From the NCBI GenBank assembly GCA_015661095.1, contig JACVQI010000018.1, positions 1 to 26,555 of the forward strand: a stretch of 26,555 bases of DNA, given 5' to 3'. The notes under the pieces were generated by a model. It had not been told where the DNA came from. It saw only the letters and a list, made by a program, of their open reading frames with translations, and made no database searches. The position numbers were made by a program, and so were the translations under genes. Each line of letters opens with the position of its first letter. Position 1 is the stretch's first letter. Positions 7,265 to 14,255 of this stretch are shown in pieces. The stretch comes from Gammaproteobacteria bacterium. Lineage in GTDB: Bacteria > Pseudomonadota > Gammaproteobacteria > Eutrophobiales > Eutrophobiaceae.

Positions 7265-7663
7265 ATGACCATGCGTATTCTGCATACCATGCTCAGGGTC
7301 GGTGATCTGGAGCGTTCCAAGTCGTTTTATACCAGGATTCTCGGTATGCGGCTGCTGCGCGAACACCAGTTCCCGGAAGGCAAGTTCACCCTGGCATTTC
7401 TTGGCTATGGCGATGAAGCTGAAAACACTGTCCTGGAATTAACCTATAACTGGGGTAAGGACAGCTATAATCTGGGGGATGCCTACGGTCATGTCGCCAT
7501 AGGCGTCGATGATGTTTATGCGGCGTGTGAAAGAATTCGCGCTGCTGGCGGCAAGATCGTCCGGGAAGCCGGGCCGATGAAGGGTTCAGGCCGGGTGCTG
7601 GCGTTTGTCGAAGATCCGGACGGCTACAAGATCGAGTTGCTGGAAGACAGTAGAAACAGTTAA
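7265..7663 (+). CDS. gloA: Lactoylglutathione lyase (glyoxalase I)
   Basis: GloA isomerises the methylglyoxal-glutathione hemithioacetal to S-lactoylglutathione in the cytosol. The four metal ligands are visible: His7 (ILHTML), Glu58 (LELTYNW), His76 (GHVAIGV) and Glu124 (KIELLE). GAGG at 7255-7258 lies 6 bases before ATG 7265. Starting at the next ATG (7271) would give the E. coli ligand numbers exactly but leaves 12 bases of spacing. It is the last gene of the queA-to-gloA block, 9 bp after purN, and is followed by an AAGT-rich repeat and a strong terminator. Confidence 0.97.
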   Translation: MTMRILHTMLRVGDLERSKSFYTRILGMRLLREHQFPEGKFTLAFLGYGDEAENTVLELTYNWGKDSYNLGDAYGHVAIGVDDVYAACERIRAAGGKIVREAGPMKGSGRVLAFVEDPDGYKIELLEDSRNS

Positions 7664-7690
7664 AAGTAAAAAGTTCAGAGTATAAAGTAA
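7656..7690 (+). repeat. AAGT-rich simple repeat across the gloA stop
   Basis: It starts ACAGTTAAAAGTAAAAAGT and ends TATAAAGTAAA. It resembles the stretch at the end of queA (3851-3896), including the same ACAGTTAnAAGT opening that overlaps the last codons of the gene. Confidence 0.5.
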
Positions 7691-7696
7691 ATTGCA

Positions 7697-7723
7697 AAAT
7701 GCCCGCGTACGCGGGCATTTTTA
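7697..7723. terminator. Bidirectional intrinsic terminator between gloA and the DUF4399 gene
   Basis: A perfect palindrome (AAATGCCCGC and GCGGGCATTT around GTAC, 7697-7720) is followed by further T residues on the plus strand and by TTTT on the minus strand. It serves both converging genes. Confidence 0.9.
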
Positions 7724-7749
7724 TAACCGACGCCTTGCAGCGCGGATTC

Positions 7750-8163
7750 TTATTTAACGGTAATGGTAATTTGTTTGGACACTACCGGCGGGGAATGCGG
7801 TGTGTGGACGTGGTCACCCAATAGTAACTGCAAGGTATGCGTTCCCGGCGCCAGATTCAGACTGGTTTCCGTCTGACCTTTGCCGAAATGGACATGCTTG
7901 TCATCCGCCGGAATTGGCTGGTCTAAAGCCGGCAGTCCGGAATCGATCAACAGATGGTGGTGGCCAGTGTTCTCAACATTGACACCGGCCGGGGCTATGC
8001 CCATGTTCTTCAATCCGAATTTAACTGTCACCGGACTGGTCACGGTCTCGCCATCAACCGGGGCAATGAAATACAGTTCCGCTCCCTGCGCTGATGGGCT
8101 TGGTGTTTGGGCATATACCGACAAGGAAAGTAGTGAAATAAAGAATATGCTTAGTCTTAACAT
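7750..8163 (-). CDS. Exported DUF4399-type protein
   Basis: This small periplasmic protein of unknown function begins with a signal peptide (MLRLSIFFISLLSLSVYA, probable cleavage before QTPSP). The mature part of about 119 residues is a beta-rich, histidine-containing domain: ELYFIAPVDGETVTSPVTVKF, then GHHHLLID, DDKHVHFGKGQTE, and GDHVHTPHSPPV near the end. The pattern matches DUF4399, and the clustered His pairs suggest metal binding, which is inference. The frame opens at a GTG at 8184, but ATG 8163 lies 9 bases after AGCAGG and directly starts the signal peptide. It stands alone, converging on gloA and divergent from mlaF. Confidence 0.85.
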   Translation of the reverse strand: MLRLSIFFISLLSLSVYAQTPSPSAQGAELYFIAPVDGETVTSPVTVKFGLKNMGIAPAGVNVENTGHHHLLIDSGLPALDQPIPADDKHVHFGKGQTETSLNLAPGTHTLQLLLGDHVHTPHSPPVVSKQITITVK

Positions 8164-8428
8164 AATCGTCATCCTGCTCTGCACGTGGAATAATTATCTT
8201 AGCATATTTCACAACAAAGTCCCTGGCAGGTTGACCTGCTGCCTAAAATATTGGAAGATTGCCCGCTTAATTCTGCTACGATAACTACGGTTTTCAAGTT
8301 GCTAGCAAAAATCTTACAACTCTAAAGCAAGAAAAAACATAAAAGACCTTATATGACTAACCAGCTGGAAATAAACAAGGTTGGTTTGGGCTGTCTGAAA
8401 ATAATGTTCAACAATCGCAGAACTTAAC

Positions 8429-9235
8429 ATGTCTGGCAGCAACTTAATCGAGGTTCAGAGCGTATCATTTGCATATGATCAGCGCCCGGTATTAAAAAAC
8501 ATCAATCTGGTAGTCCCGCGCGGCAAGGTAGTTTCCATCATGGGAGGCAGCGGCTGCGGTAAGACCACCTTGCTGCGGCTGATCGGCGGCCAACTCAAGC
8601 CATCGAGTGGCAGTGTCAAGGTCGACGGTGAATCAGTGGAGACCCTCAGTGCAAGTCAACTGACCAGGCTGCGCCGGAAGATGGGCATGTTATTCCAGAT
8701 GGGTGCGTTGTTTACCGATCTGAATGTGTACGAAAATATTGCTTTTCAGATGCGCGAACATACCGACCTTCCGGAAGCCATCATTTATGATCTGGTTATG
8801 ATGAAACTCCATGCTGTGGGATTGCATGGCGCCTATAAGTTGATGCCTTCGGAACTCTCGGGGGGTATGGCAAGAAGGGTTGCTCTTGCGCGCGCAATTG
8901 CCCTGGATCCCATGTTGATAATGTATGATGAACCATTCGCCGGTCTGGACCCCATTTCACTGGGAGTGATCGGTATACTCATACGCAAGTTAAACGACGC
9001 CCTGGGCGCCACTTCTATTGTGGTGACCCACGATGTGCAGGAATCCCTTAAAATTGTCGATTATGTATATATGGTGTCTGACGGTGTGGTTGTCGCGGAA
9101 GGGACTGCTGAGGAAATACGTTCTTCCACGCTGCCTTTCGTACACCAGTTTGTATGGGGTGAAACCGATGGACCGGTGGCTTTTCACTATCCGTCTGAGA
9201 GTTATTCGGATTTGTTGCTAGGCAGGACATTATGA
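8429..9235 (+). CDS. mlaF: Phospholipid ABC transporter ATP-binding protein MlaF
   Basis: MlaF is the ATPase of the inner-membrane MlaFEDB complex that moves phospholipids between the inner and outer membranes and helps maintain lipid asymmetry. The Walker A motif is GGSGCGKT (39-46), followed by the Q-loop at Gln90 (LFQMGALF), signature LSGGM (143-147), Walker B IMYDEPF (164-170) and switch His201. The C-terminal tail after residue 240 fits the segment that contacts MlaF of the other subunit and MlaB. The stop overlaps the mlaE start (ATGA). No strong ribosome site precedes ATG 8429. The 265 bp upstream holds no gene and no promoter I can place confidently. Confidence 0.97.
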   Translation: MSGSNLIEVQSVSFAYDQRPVLKNINLVVPRGKVVSIMGGSGCGKTTLLRLIGGQLKPSSGSVKVDGESVETLSASQLTRLRRKMGMLFQMGALFTDLNVYENIAFQMREHTDLPEAIIYDLVMMKLHAVGLHGAYKLMPSELSGGMARRVALARAIALDPMLIMYDEPFAGLDPISLGVIGILIRKLNDALGATSIVVTHDVQESLKIVDYVYMVSDGVVVAEGTAEEIRSSTLPFVHQFVWGETDGPVAFHYPSESYSDLLLGRTL

Positions 9236-10023
9236 GGGCCATCATACGGATTCCCGCCTCAATCGGGCATTACGTCAACGACAGGCTATGGCGGCTGGGA
9301 TACGCCAGCCGCTTTCTGTTTATAATATTAATCCAATCCGGAACCTGCTTGATCCGTCCCCGGCTGGTATTGAGGGAAACCTATTTCATCGGCGTCCAGT
9401 CCCTGATCATTATCCTGGTTTCCGGAATGTTTGTCGGCCTGGTATTGGGCCTGCAGATGTACGATACCCTTGAGCGGTTTGGATCGGGGGAAGGGGTCGG
9501 TACGGTAGTTGCGCTGGCTCTGGTGCGGGAACTGGGCCCGGTATTGTCCGCCCTGTTGTTTGCCAGCCGCGCGGGCACCGCCGTTACCGCCGAAATCGGC
9601 TTGATGAAAACCACGGAACAGCTCAGCGCCATGGAGATGATGGCGATCGAGCCGGTTGCCAGGGTGATTGCCCCGCGCTTCTGGGCTGGCATTATCTCGC
9701 TGCCCTTGCTCACCTCCATGTTCAATGTGATGGGGATATTTGGCGGTTACCTGGTTGGAGTTAAGTTGCTGGGCGTCGATGAGGGTATCTTCTGGTCACA
9801 GATGCAAGCCACTGTCGATTTCAGGGAAGATGTATTAAACGGCATCATCAAGAGTGTTGTGTTTGCCGTCGCGGTCATAATGATTGCGGTGTTTGAGGGG
9901 TATAATTCCCCGCCAACGGCAGAGGGGGTTTCCGCCGCGACTACCCGTGCGGTAGTGACCTCCTCACTCGCTATACTGGCGCTCGATTTTGTACTAACTG
10001 CATTTATGTTTCGGGGGATCTGA
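9232..10023 (+). CDS. mlaE: Phospholipid ABC transporter permease MlaE
   Basis: MlaE is the membrane subunit of the Mla transporter. It begins with an amphipathic interfacial segment and has about five hydrophobic segments, including IGVQSLIIILVSGMFVGLVL and LPLLTSMFNVMGIFGGYLVG. The conserved cytosolic coupling region reads ELGPVLSALLFASRAGTAVT, then AEIGLMKTTEQLSAMEMM, the MlaE family signature that docks on MlaF. At 263 residues the length is normal. It overlaps both neighbours by a few bases, so translation of mlaF, mlaE and mlaD is probably coupled. Confidence 0.97.
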   Translation: MRAIIRIPASIGHYVNDRLWRLGYASRFLFIILIQSGTCLIRPRLVLRETYFIGVQSLIIILVSGMFVGLVLGLQMYDTLERFGSGEGVGTVVALALVRELGPVLSALLFASRAGTAVTAEIGLMKTTEQLSAMEMMAIEPVARVIAPRFWAGIISLPLLTSMFNVMGIFGGYLVGVKLLGVDEGIFWSQMQATVDFREDVLNGIIKSVVFAVAVIMIAVFEGYNSPPTAEGVSAATTRAVVTSSLAILALDFVLTAFMFRGI

Positions 10024-10478
10024 TGAATCGGACAGTCATGGATATATGGGTGGGTATTTTTGTTGCTATCGGTATTGGCGCTACTGTATTCGTTGCGCTG
10101 AGAGTTGCAAACCTGGCTTCTTCAACCAGTGAAGCGACCTATCAGGTTACAGCCGAATTCAGTAACATCGGCGGACTTAAGGTGCGGGCACCGGTCAAGA
10201 GTGCCGGTGTAGTGGTAGGGAGGGTAACCGATATCACGCTTGATACGCAGAAATATGTCGCCATGGTAAGCATGAATTTGGAGCAGCGTTATCCATTCAG
10301 TCAGGATACCTCTGCTTCCATCCTTACCTCCGGATTGCTCGGCGAGCAATATGTTGGCCTCGAGAGCGGGGCGGAATCCGAGAATTTAACAGATGGTGGT
10401 AAAATCACGCTGACCTCATCCGCATTGGTACTGGAATCATTGATTAGTGAATTTCTGCTCGATAAGGCAAGTGAGTGA
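10023..10478 (+). CDS. mlaD: Phospholipid transport MCE-domain protein MlaD
   Basis: MlaD forms the periplasmic hexameric ring of the Mla complex. A single N-terminal membrane anchor (about residues 7-28) is followed by one MCE domain (about 38-115) with FSNIGGLKVRAPVKSAGVVV and the typical GLLGEQYVGLESG loop. The C terminus SALVLESLISEFL is the helical part that forms the hydrophobic pore. The start codon shares a base with the mlaE stop (TGATG). At 151 residues it is close to the family norm. Confidence 0.96.
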   Translation: MNRTVMDIWVGIFVAIGIGATVFVALRVANLASSTSEATYQVTAEFSNIGGLKVRAPVKSAGVVVGRVTDITLDTQKYVAMVSMNLEQRYPFSQDTSASILTSGLLGEQYVGLESGAESENLTDGGKITLTSSALVLESLISEFLLDKASE

Positions 10479-10530
10479 ATGTAGTCGATCTGGATTTACC
10501 TCCGCCTGCATCATGCGATAAATCAATCAA

Positions 10531-10836
10531 ATGAATGAAACTGCGAAATTTGTCCGTAACAACCAGGTCTTGCAATTGCAGGGCCGGGTAAATATCAAAA
10601 CCGTCAACGGTCTGTTCAGGACTTTCAGGCGTGAACTGGTACCGGGAATTGAAGATCTGGATTGCAGTGGAATTCAGGAATGTGATTCAACGGTCATCAG
10701 CCTGTTGCTCGCCTGTTTACGGATGGCAAGGAAACAAAATATAAGTTTGCACATCAAAGGTATGAACCAGCAACTACTCAGTCTCGCCAGACTGTACGAT
10801 GTGGAAACAATGTTACAAACAACTGTAGATTCATAG
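10531..10836 (+). CDS. mlaB: STAS-domain protein MlaB
   Basis: MlaB is a cytosolic STAS-domain subunit that binds MlaF and stabilises the complex. The protein is 101 residues of one STAS fold, with the conserved loop CSGIQECDSTVISLLLA holding Asp52-Ser53-Thr54. The Thr aligns with the residue important in other MlaB proteins. The N terminus of the family strand motif is LQLQGRVN. In E. coli and many relatives mlaB follows mlaC; here it precedes it. The TAG stop touches the first arm of a hairpin at 10836-10859. Confidence 0.9.
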   Translation: MNETAKFVRNNQVLQLQGRVNIKTVNGLFRTFRRELVPGIEDLDCSGIQECDSTVISLLLACLRMARKQNISLHIKGMNQQLLSLARLYDVETMLQTTVDS

Positions 10837-10883
10837 CTCCACTTGCATGACAATGGAGCAGTACAAACAATTTTTGTTTTTTG
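10836..10883 (+). other. Hairpin and T-rich tract between mlaB and mlaC
   Basis: GCTCCA (10836-10841) pairs with TGGAGC (10854-10859) over a 12-base loop. It is followed by an AT-rich dyad (AAACA with TGTTT) and a run of T residues before GAGGAG. It may reduce read-through into mlaC, or simply be a processing site. The loop is long and the first stem short, so termination would be inefficient. Confidence 0.3.
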
Positions 10884-10911
10884 AGGAGCACTAAAATAGG
10901 TGAGTATTTCC

Positions 10912-11553
10912 ATGACCCCTAAATATTTATATTCTTTACTGTTGTACGTACTTTTCATTGGCGGGACTGCGCAAGCAGTGGCACAGTCGGCGGGAGAAGT
11001 AGTAAAAACCACATCCGATCAGGTGATTGCCAAACTGCAGTCCGAGCGTGAGGAATTGAATGCCAGGCCCGAAAAGATTTACGGCCTGGTTGATGATCTC
11101 ATCGTCCCCCAGTTTGATTTCAATAGCATGTCCAAACTGGTGTTGGGGAAGAACTGGAGAGCGGCGACCGCGGCACAGCAAGAGGCTTTTACCGCCCAGT
11201 TCCAGACCCTGCTGGTGCGTACCTACGCCAAGGCACTGCTGGAATATTCGGATGACGAGATAACTTATCACCCCGAGCAAAAAAGTCAGGATTCCAAAAT
11301 CGTGCGGGTAAAGACTGATATCGCCCGGCCCGGTTCCAGCAAGATACCCATTAATTACAGCCTGATTAACAAGGATGGTGCGTGGAAGGTAGTTGATGTG
11401 ACTATTGACGGAATCAGTCTGGTATCCACCTACCGTGGTTCTTTCGCCGCCGAGATCCGTAACAAGGGTCTGGACTCGCTCATCCAGCAGTTGGTGGACA
11501 AGAATAACAAGGCCATCGTCGGCAATTCCATAACGGATACGGGCGCCAAATAA
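10912..11553 (+). CDS. mlaC: Periplasmic phospholipid-binding protein MlaC
   Basis: MlaC is the soluble carrier that shuttles phospholipid between the outer-membrane MlaA-porin complex and MlaFEDB. A signal peptide (MTPKYLYSLLLYVLFIGGTA, cleavage near QA-VAQ) precedes the MlaC/Ttg2 domain with LVDDLIVPQFDFNSMSKLVL, GKNWRAATAAQQEAFTAQF and the C-terminal GAWKVVDVTIDGISLVSTYR, family hallmarks. A GTG at 10900 is in frame, but AGGTGAG at 10898-10904 is ideally placed for ATG 10912, giving 213 residues. Its TAA abuts the left end of a probable MITE. Confidence 0.95.
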   Translation: MTPKYLYSLLLYVLFIGGTAQAVAQSAGEVVKTTSDQVIAKLQSEREELNARPEKIYGLVDDLIVPQFDFNSMSKLVLGKNWRAATAAQQEAFTAQFQTLLVRTYAKALLEYSDDEITYHPEQKSQDSKIVRVKTDIARPGSSKIPINYSLINKDGAWKVVDVTIDGISLVSTYRGSFAAEIRNKGLDSLIQQLVDKNNKAIVGNSITDTGAK

Positions 11554-11709
11554 TATGGAAGCTCTGAATAATTCATCCATGAATTATCAGAGCACGAAAA
11601 ACAAAAAATGTGATTTTTGTTTTTCTCACATTTTCAATGGCTTAATTGCCATCGAAAATGACGGCACTTCCCTGTACCGCGGAAACTCTGACACATCAGA
11701 GTTTCCATA
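11554..11709. mobile_element. Probable MITE (non-autonomous element) directly after mlaC
   Basis: The ends match as inverted repeats at 13 of 14 positions: TATGGAAGCTCTGA (11554-11567) and TCAGAGTTTCCATA (11696-11709). The outer TA on both sides would fit a TA target duplication, as made by IS630/Tc1-type transposases, giving a 152-bp body. It has no coding capacity. Inside are four dyads: 11561-11593 (14 bp with one bulge), 11596-11625 (12 bp, GAAAAACAAAAA with its complement), 11629-11660 (12 of 13 pairs) and 11681-11706 (11 bp). AAAATGTGA (11605-11613) can alternatively pair with TCACATTTT (11626-11634), which would break the second and third stems. The family is inferred; no other copy is in this window. 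Confidence 0.6.
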
Positions 11710-12029
11710 AATTTCCACGGCAACCGGGAGTCGTTGAGAATAAATATTCTATCAAGTCATGTCGGGCTACCAAGGGTTGCCCCTACCAGGGGCACACCTG
11801 CGTTCCGGCTACAAAAATCCGGGTTCAAATCTGGTTAAAGTTCTTCCCTGGCGGTCAGCAATTATGGTTATTACCGAATTGTTAATTTTATCCGGATTAA
11901 TCATAATCCCACCAATGAATCCTTGGTTCTCTCCGTAGCTATAACGACTTTCAATCAAGTCCTGTATAGTGTTCCGCTGCAACGGTAATACAGTGCGGTG
12001 AATATAGCTCTGTTGAAAGGTGTTCTTGC
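11710..12029. other. Intergenic region upstream of ibaG
   Basis: I see no gene here. Bases 11764-11793 contain two overlapping dyads, GGGCTACC with GGTTGCCC (one mismatch) and GCCCCT with AGGGGC, which resemble a dispersed intergenic repeat. GGATTA/TAATCC forms a 6-bp stem at 11894-11909. A TATAGT at 11965-11970 could be a -10 element for ibaG-murA, but no good -35 precedes it. A GGGTTCAAATC at 11821 resembles a tRNA T-loop, but the flanking stems do not pair. Confidence 0.5.
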
Positions 12030-12284
12030 ATGCAAAATGACGAAATCAAAGATCTAATCGTGGCGGGTATCCCCGGTGCCAGCGTCACCGTCAGCGGCGA
12101 TGATGGAACTCACTTTGAAACTCTGGTTATCAGCGAACAATTCAAGGGCAAGTCCATGGTGCAGCAGCACCAGATGATATATCGGGCACTGGGTCAGAAG
12201 ATGGGTAAGGACATTAATGCCTTGTCCATACAAACCATTACCCCGGAAGAGTGGGAAAGTAAAAAAGGACTGAGAGTCCTTTAG
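12030..12284 (+). CDS. ibaG: BolA-family protein IbaG
   Basis: IbaG (YrbA) is a small BolA-type protein that partners with monothiol glutaredoxins and binds Fe-S clusters. The 84 residues include the class signature VISEQFKGKSMVQQHQMIYR, with conserved His residues (DGTHFETLV and QQHQMI), and end in ITPEEWESKK as in relatives. An AAAGGTG lies 8 bases before the ATG. It is 19 bp from murA and is the conserved neighbour of mla and murA across gammaproteobacteria. Confidence 0.95.
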   Translation: MQNDEIKDLIVAGIPGASVTVSGDDGTHFETLVISEQFKGKSMVQQHQMIYRALGQKMGKDINALSIQTITPEEWESKKGLRVL

Positions 12285-12303
12285 ATTACAGGATTAAACA
12301 GCA

Positions 12304-13563
12304 GTGGATAAATTAATTATTCATGGTGGTATCCCGTTACAGGGGGAAATTTCGATCTCTGGCGCGAAGAACGCCGCATTACCGATACTGGCTGCTACCT
12401 TATTGACGGATGAGTCGGTGGTGATCAGTAACGTCCCGCACTTACACGACATTACGACGACCATGGGGCTGCTCGGCCGGATGGGGGCGGAATTAACCAT
12501 CGACGAGCGCATGAATATCGAAATCAATAATAAGAATATCACTGAATTATTCGCGCCCTATGAGCTTGTAAAAACCATGCGCGCCTCAATCCTGGTGCTG
12601 GGACCGATGCTGGCGAAATATGGCCGGGCCGATGTTTCCCTGCCGGGCGGTTGCGCTATCGGGTCCAGGCCGGTGAACCTGCATATCCAGGGTTTAAAGG
12701 CCATGGGCGCGGACATCAAGGTGGAAGGCGGCTATATCCGCGCACGCTCCCGGCGTCTGCGCGGCGTACCTCTGACCATGGATATGATCACGGTAACCGG
12801 TACCGAGAATCTGATGATGGCCGCGACTCTCGCGGAAGGCGTCACGGTGATCGAGAACGCGGCGCGGGAACCGGAAGTGGTGGATTTGGCCACTTGTCTG
12901 AATGCCATGGGCGCGAAAGTAGAGGGTGCAGGTACGGACCGGATCACCATCGAGGGCGTCGAGCGTCTGACGGGCGCAAGACACAGCATCCTGCCGGACC
13001 GGATCGAGACTGGCACTTATCTGGTGGCCGCGACCATGACCGGCGGCAAAATCAAGTTGCGGAACACCCGTGCCAGCCTGTTGGATGCGGTACTGGCGAA
13101 GTTGAAGGAAGCCGGCGCAGATATAGTGGCCGATGACAATTCCATCACTCTGGACATGAAGCGGCAAAGACCACGGGCGGTCGATGTCCATACTTCGCCA
13201 TTCCCCGGTTTTCCCACGGATATGCAGGCCCAGTTTACCGCGATGAATTGTATCGCCAGCGGCAGCGGTGTCATCACCGAGAATGTGTTTGAAAATCGCT
13301 TTATGCACGTTCAGGAATTAAGGCGCCTGGGCGCTGATATCAAACTTGAAGGCAATACGGCCATCAGTACGGGGGTTGAAAAACTGACTGCGGCGCCGGT
13401 CATGGCGACTGATCTGAGGGCCTCGGCGAGTCTGGTTCTGGCCGGACTGGTGGCGGAAGGGGAAACCGTGGTTGATCGCATTTATCATATCGATCGGGGC
13501 TATGAAACCATTGAAGAGAAGCTGGCGCAGTTGGGCGCCAGGATCAAACGCGTACCAGGCTGA
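12304..13563 (+). CDS. murA: UDP-N-acetylglucosamine 1-carboxyvinyltransferase
   Basis: MurA transfers enolpyruvate to UDP-GlcNAc, the first committed step of peptidoglycan synthesis. The start is GTG 12304. Lys22-Asn23 (SGAKNAALPILA) and the active-site loop with Cys117 (VSLPGGCAIGSRP) are present, so the enzyme should be sensitive to fosfomycin. FPTDMQAQ carries the conserved Asp. At 419 residues it is full length. hisG follows after 29 bp in the same direction. Confidence 0.98.
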   Translation: MDKLIIHGGIPLQGEISISGAKNAALPILAATLLTDESVVISNVPHLHDITTTMGLLGRMGAELTIDERMNIEINNKNITELFAPYELVKTMRASILVLGPMLAKYGRADVSLPGGCAIGSRPVNLHIQGLKAMGADIKVEGGYIRARSRRLRGVPLTMDMITVTGTENLMMAATLAEGVTVIENAAREPEVVDLATCLNAMGAKVEGAGTDRITIEGVERLTGARHSILPDRIETGTYLVAATMTGGKIKLRNTRASLLDAVLAKLKEAGADIVADDNSITLDMKRQRPRAVDVHTSPFPGFPTDMQAQFTAMNCIASGSGVITENVFENRFMHVQELRRLGADIKLEGNTAISTGVEKLTAAPVMATDLRASASLVLAGLVAEGETVVDRIYHIDRGYETIEEKLAQLGARIKRVPG

Positions 13564-13592
13564 CGCCAGGCCCGGAATGCAGGATTTATTTT

Positions 13593-14225
13593 ATGACTGA
13601 TACATTCACCATTGCCATTTCCAAGGGGCGTATTTTGAAGGAGTCCCTGCCCCTGCTCGAACGCGCGCGTATCATACCCAGGGAAGATCCGGAGACTTCG
13701 CGCAAGCTGGTCATTACGACCAATCAACCCGGGGTCCGGCTTATCATTATCCGCGCGACTGATGTTCCGACCTATGTCGAGTATGGCGCCGCAGATGCCG
13801 GTATTGCCGGTAAGGATGTGTTGATGGAATACAATGGCGACGGTTTATACGAGCCGCTTGACCTGAATATCGCCAGATGCCGGTTAATGCTGGCGGGTGT
13901 ACCGGGCAGTCAAAATGGTGATGGCCGGTTGCGGGTCGCAACCAAATACGTGAACACAACCCTAAAGTATTTTTCCGATCAGGGTCGGCAAGTGGAAATT
14001 ATCAAACTGTATGGATCCATGGAACTGGCGCCGGTCCTCGGTCTCGCCGACCGGATCGTTGATCTGGTGGATAGCGGTAATACCCTCAAGGCCAATGGGC
14101 TGGTGCCATTGGAGAAGATCGCTGATATCAGTTCCCGCCTGATCGTCAACAAGGCCGCCATGAAAATGAAACACGCCATCATCAAACCATTTATTAAACG
14201 ATTAGCGGAAGTCGTCGGTAAATAA
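13593..14225 (+). CDS. hisG: ATP phosphoribosyltransferase catalytic subunit, short form
   Basis: HisG catalyses the first step of histidine synthesis, from ATP and PRPP. At 210 residues it is the short form, which lacks the C-terminal regulatory domain and normally works with HisZ (not in this window). Conserved blocks are TIAISKGRILKESLPLL, YGAADAGIAGKDVL, and IVDLVDSGNTLKANGL, which holds the PRPP-binding loop. It sits between murA and hisC. The usual hisD between hisG and hisC is absent. Confidence 0.97.
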   Translation: MTDTFTIAISKGRILKESLPLLERARIIPREDPETSRKLVITTNQPGVRLIIIRATDVPTYVEYGAADAGIAGKDVLMEYNGDGLYEPLDLNIARCRLMLAGVPGSQNGDGRLRVATKYVNTTLKYFSDQGRQVEIIKLYGSMELAPVLGLADRIVDLVDSGNTLKANGLVPLEKIADISSRLIVNKAAMKMKHAIIKPFIKRLAEVVGK

Positions 14226-14255
14226 CAAGCTGCCAGCGTAAAGATAACAGTATCA

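Noticed and set aside
10936..11580. 214-codon minus-strand frame opposite mlaC
   Set aside because: Antisense shadow; the plus strand carries a signal peptide, ribosome site and full MlaC domain.
11815..11840. T-arm-like GGGTTCAAATC suggesting a tRNA remnant
   Set aside because: The flanking bases do not form a 5-bp T stem and no anticodon or acceptor arm is found nearby.
11646..11885. Open frame of 79 codons between mlaC and ibaG
   Set aside because: It starts inside the MITE and reads across two repeats; no ribosome site and no recognisable domain.
12651..13136. 161-codon plus-strand frame within murA
   Set aside because: Out-of-frame shadow of a GC-rich part of murA, with Gly/Arg/His-rich composition.
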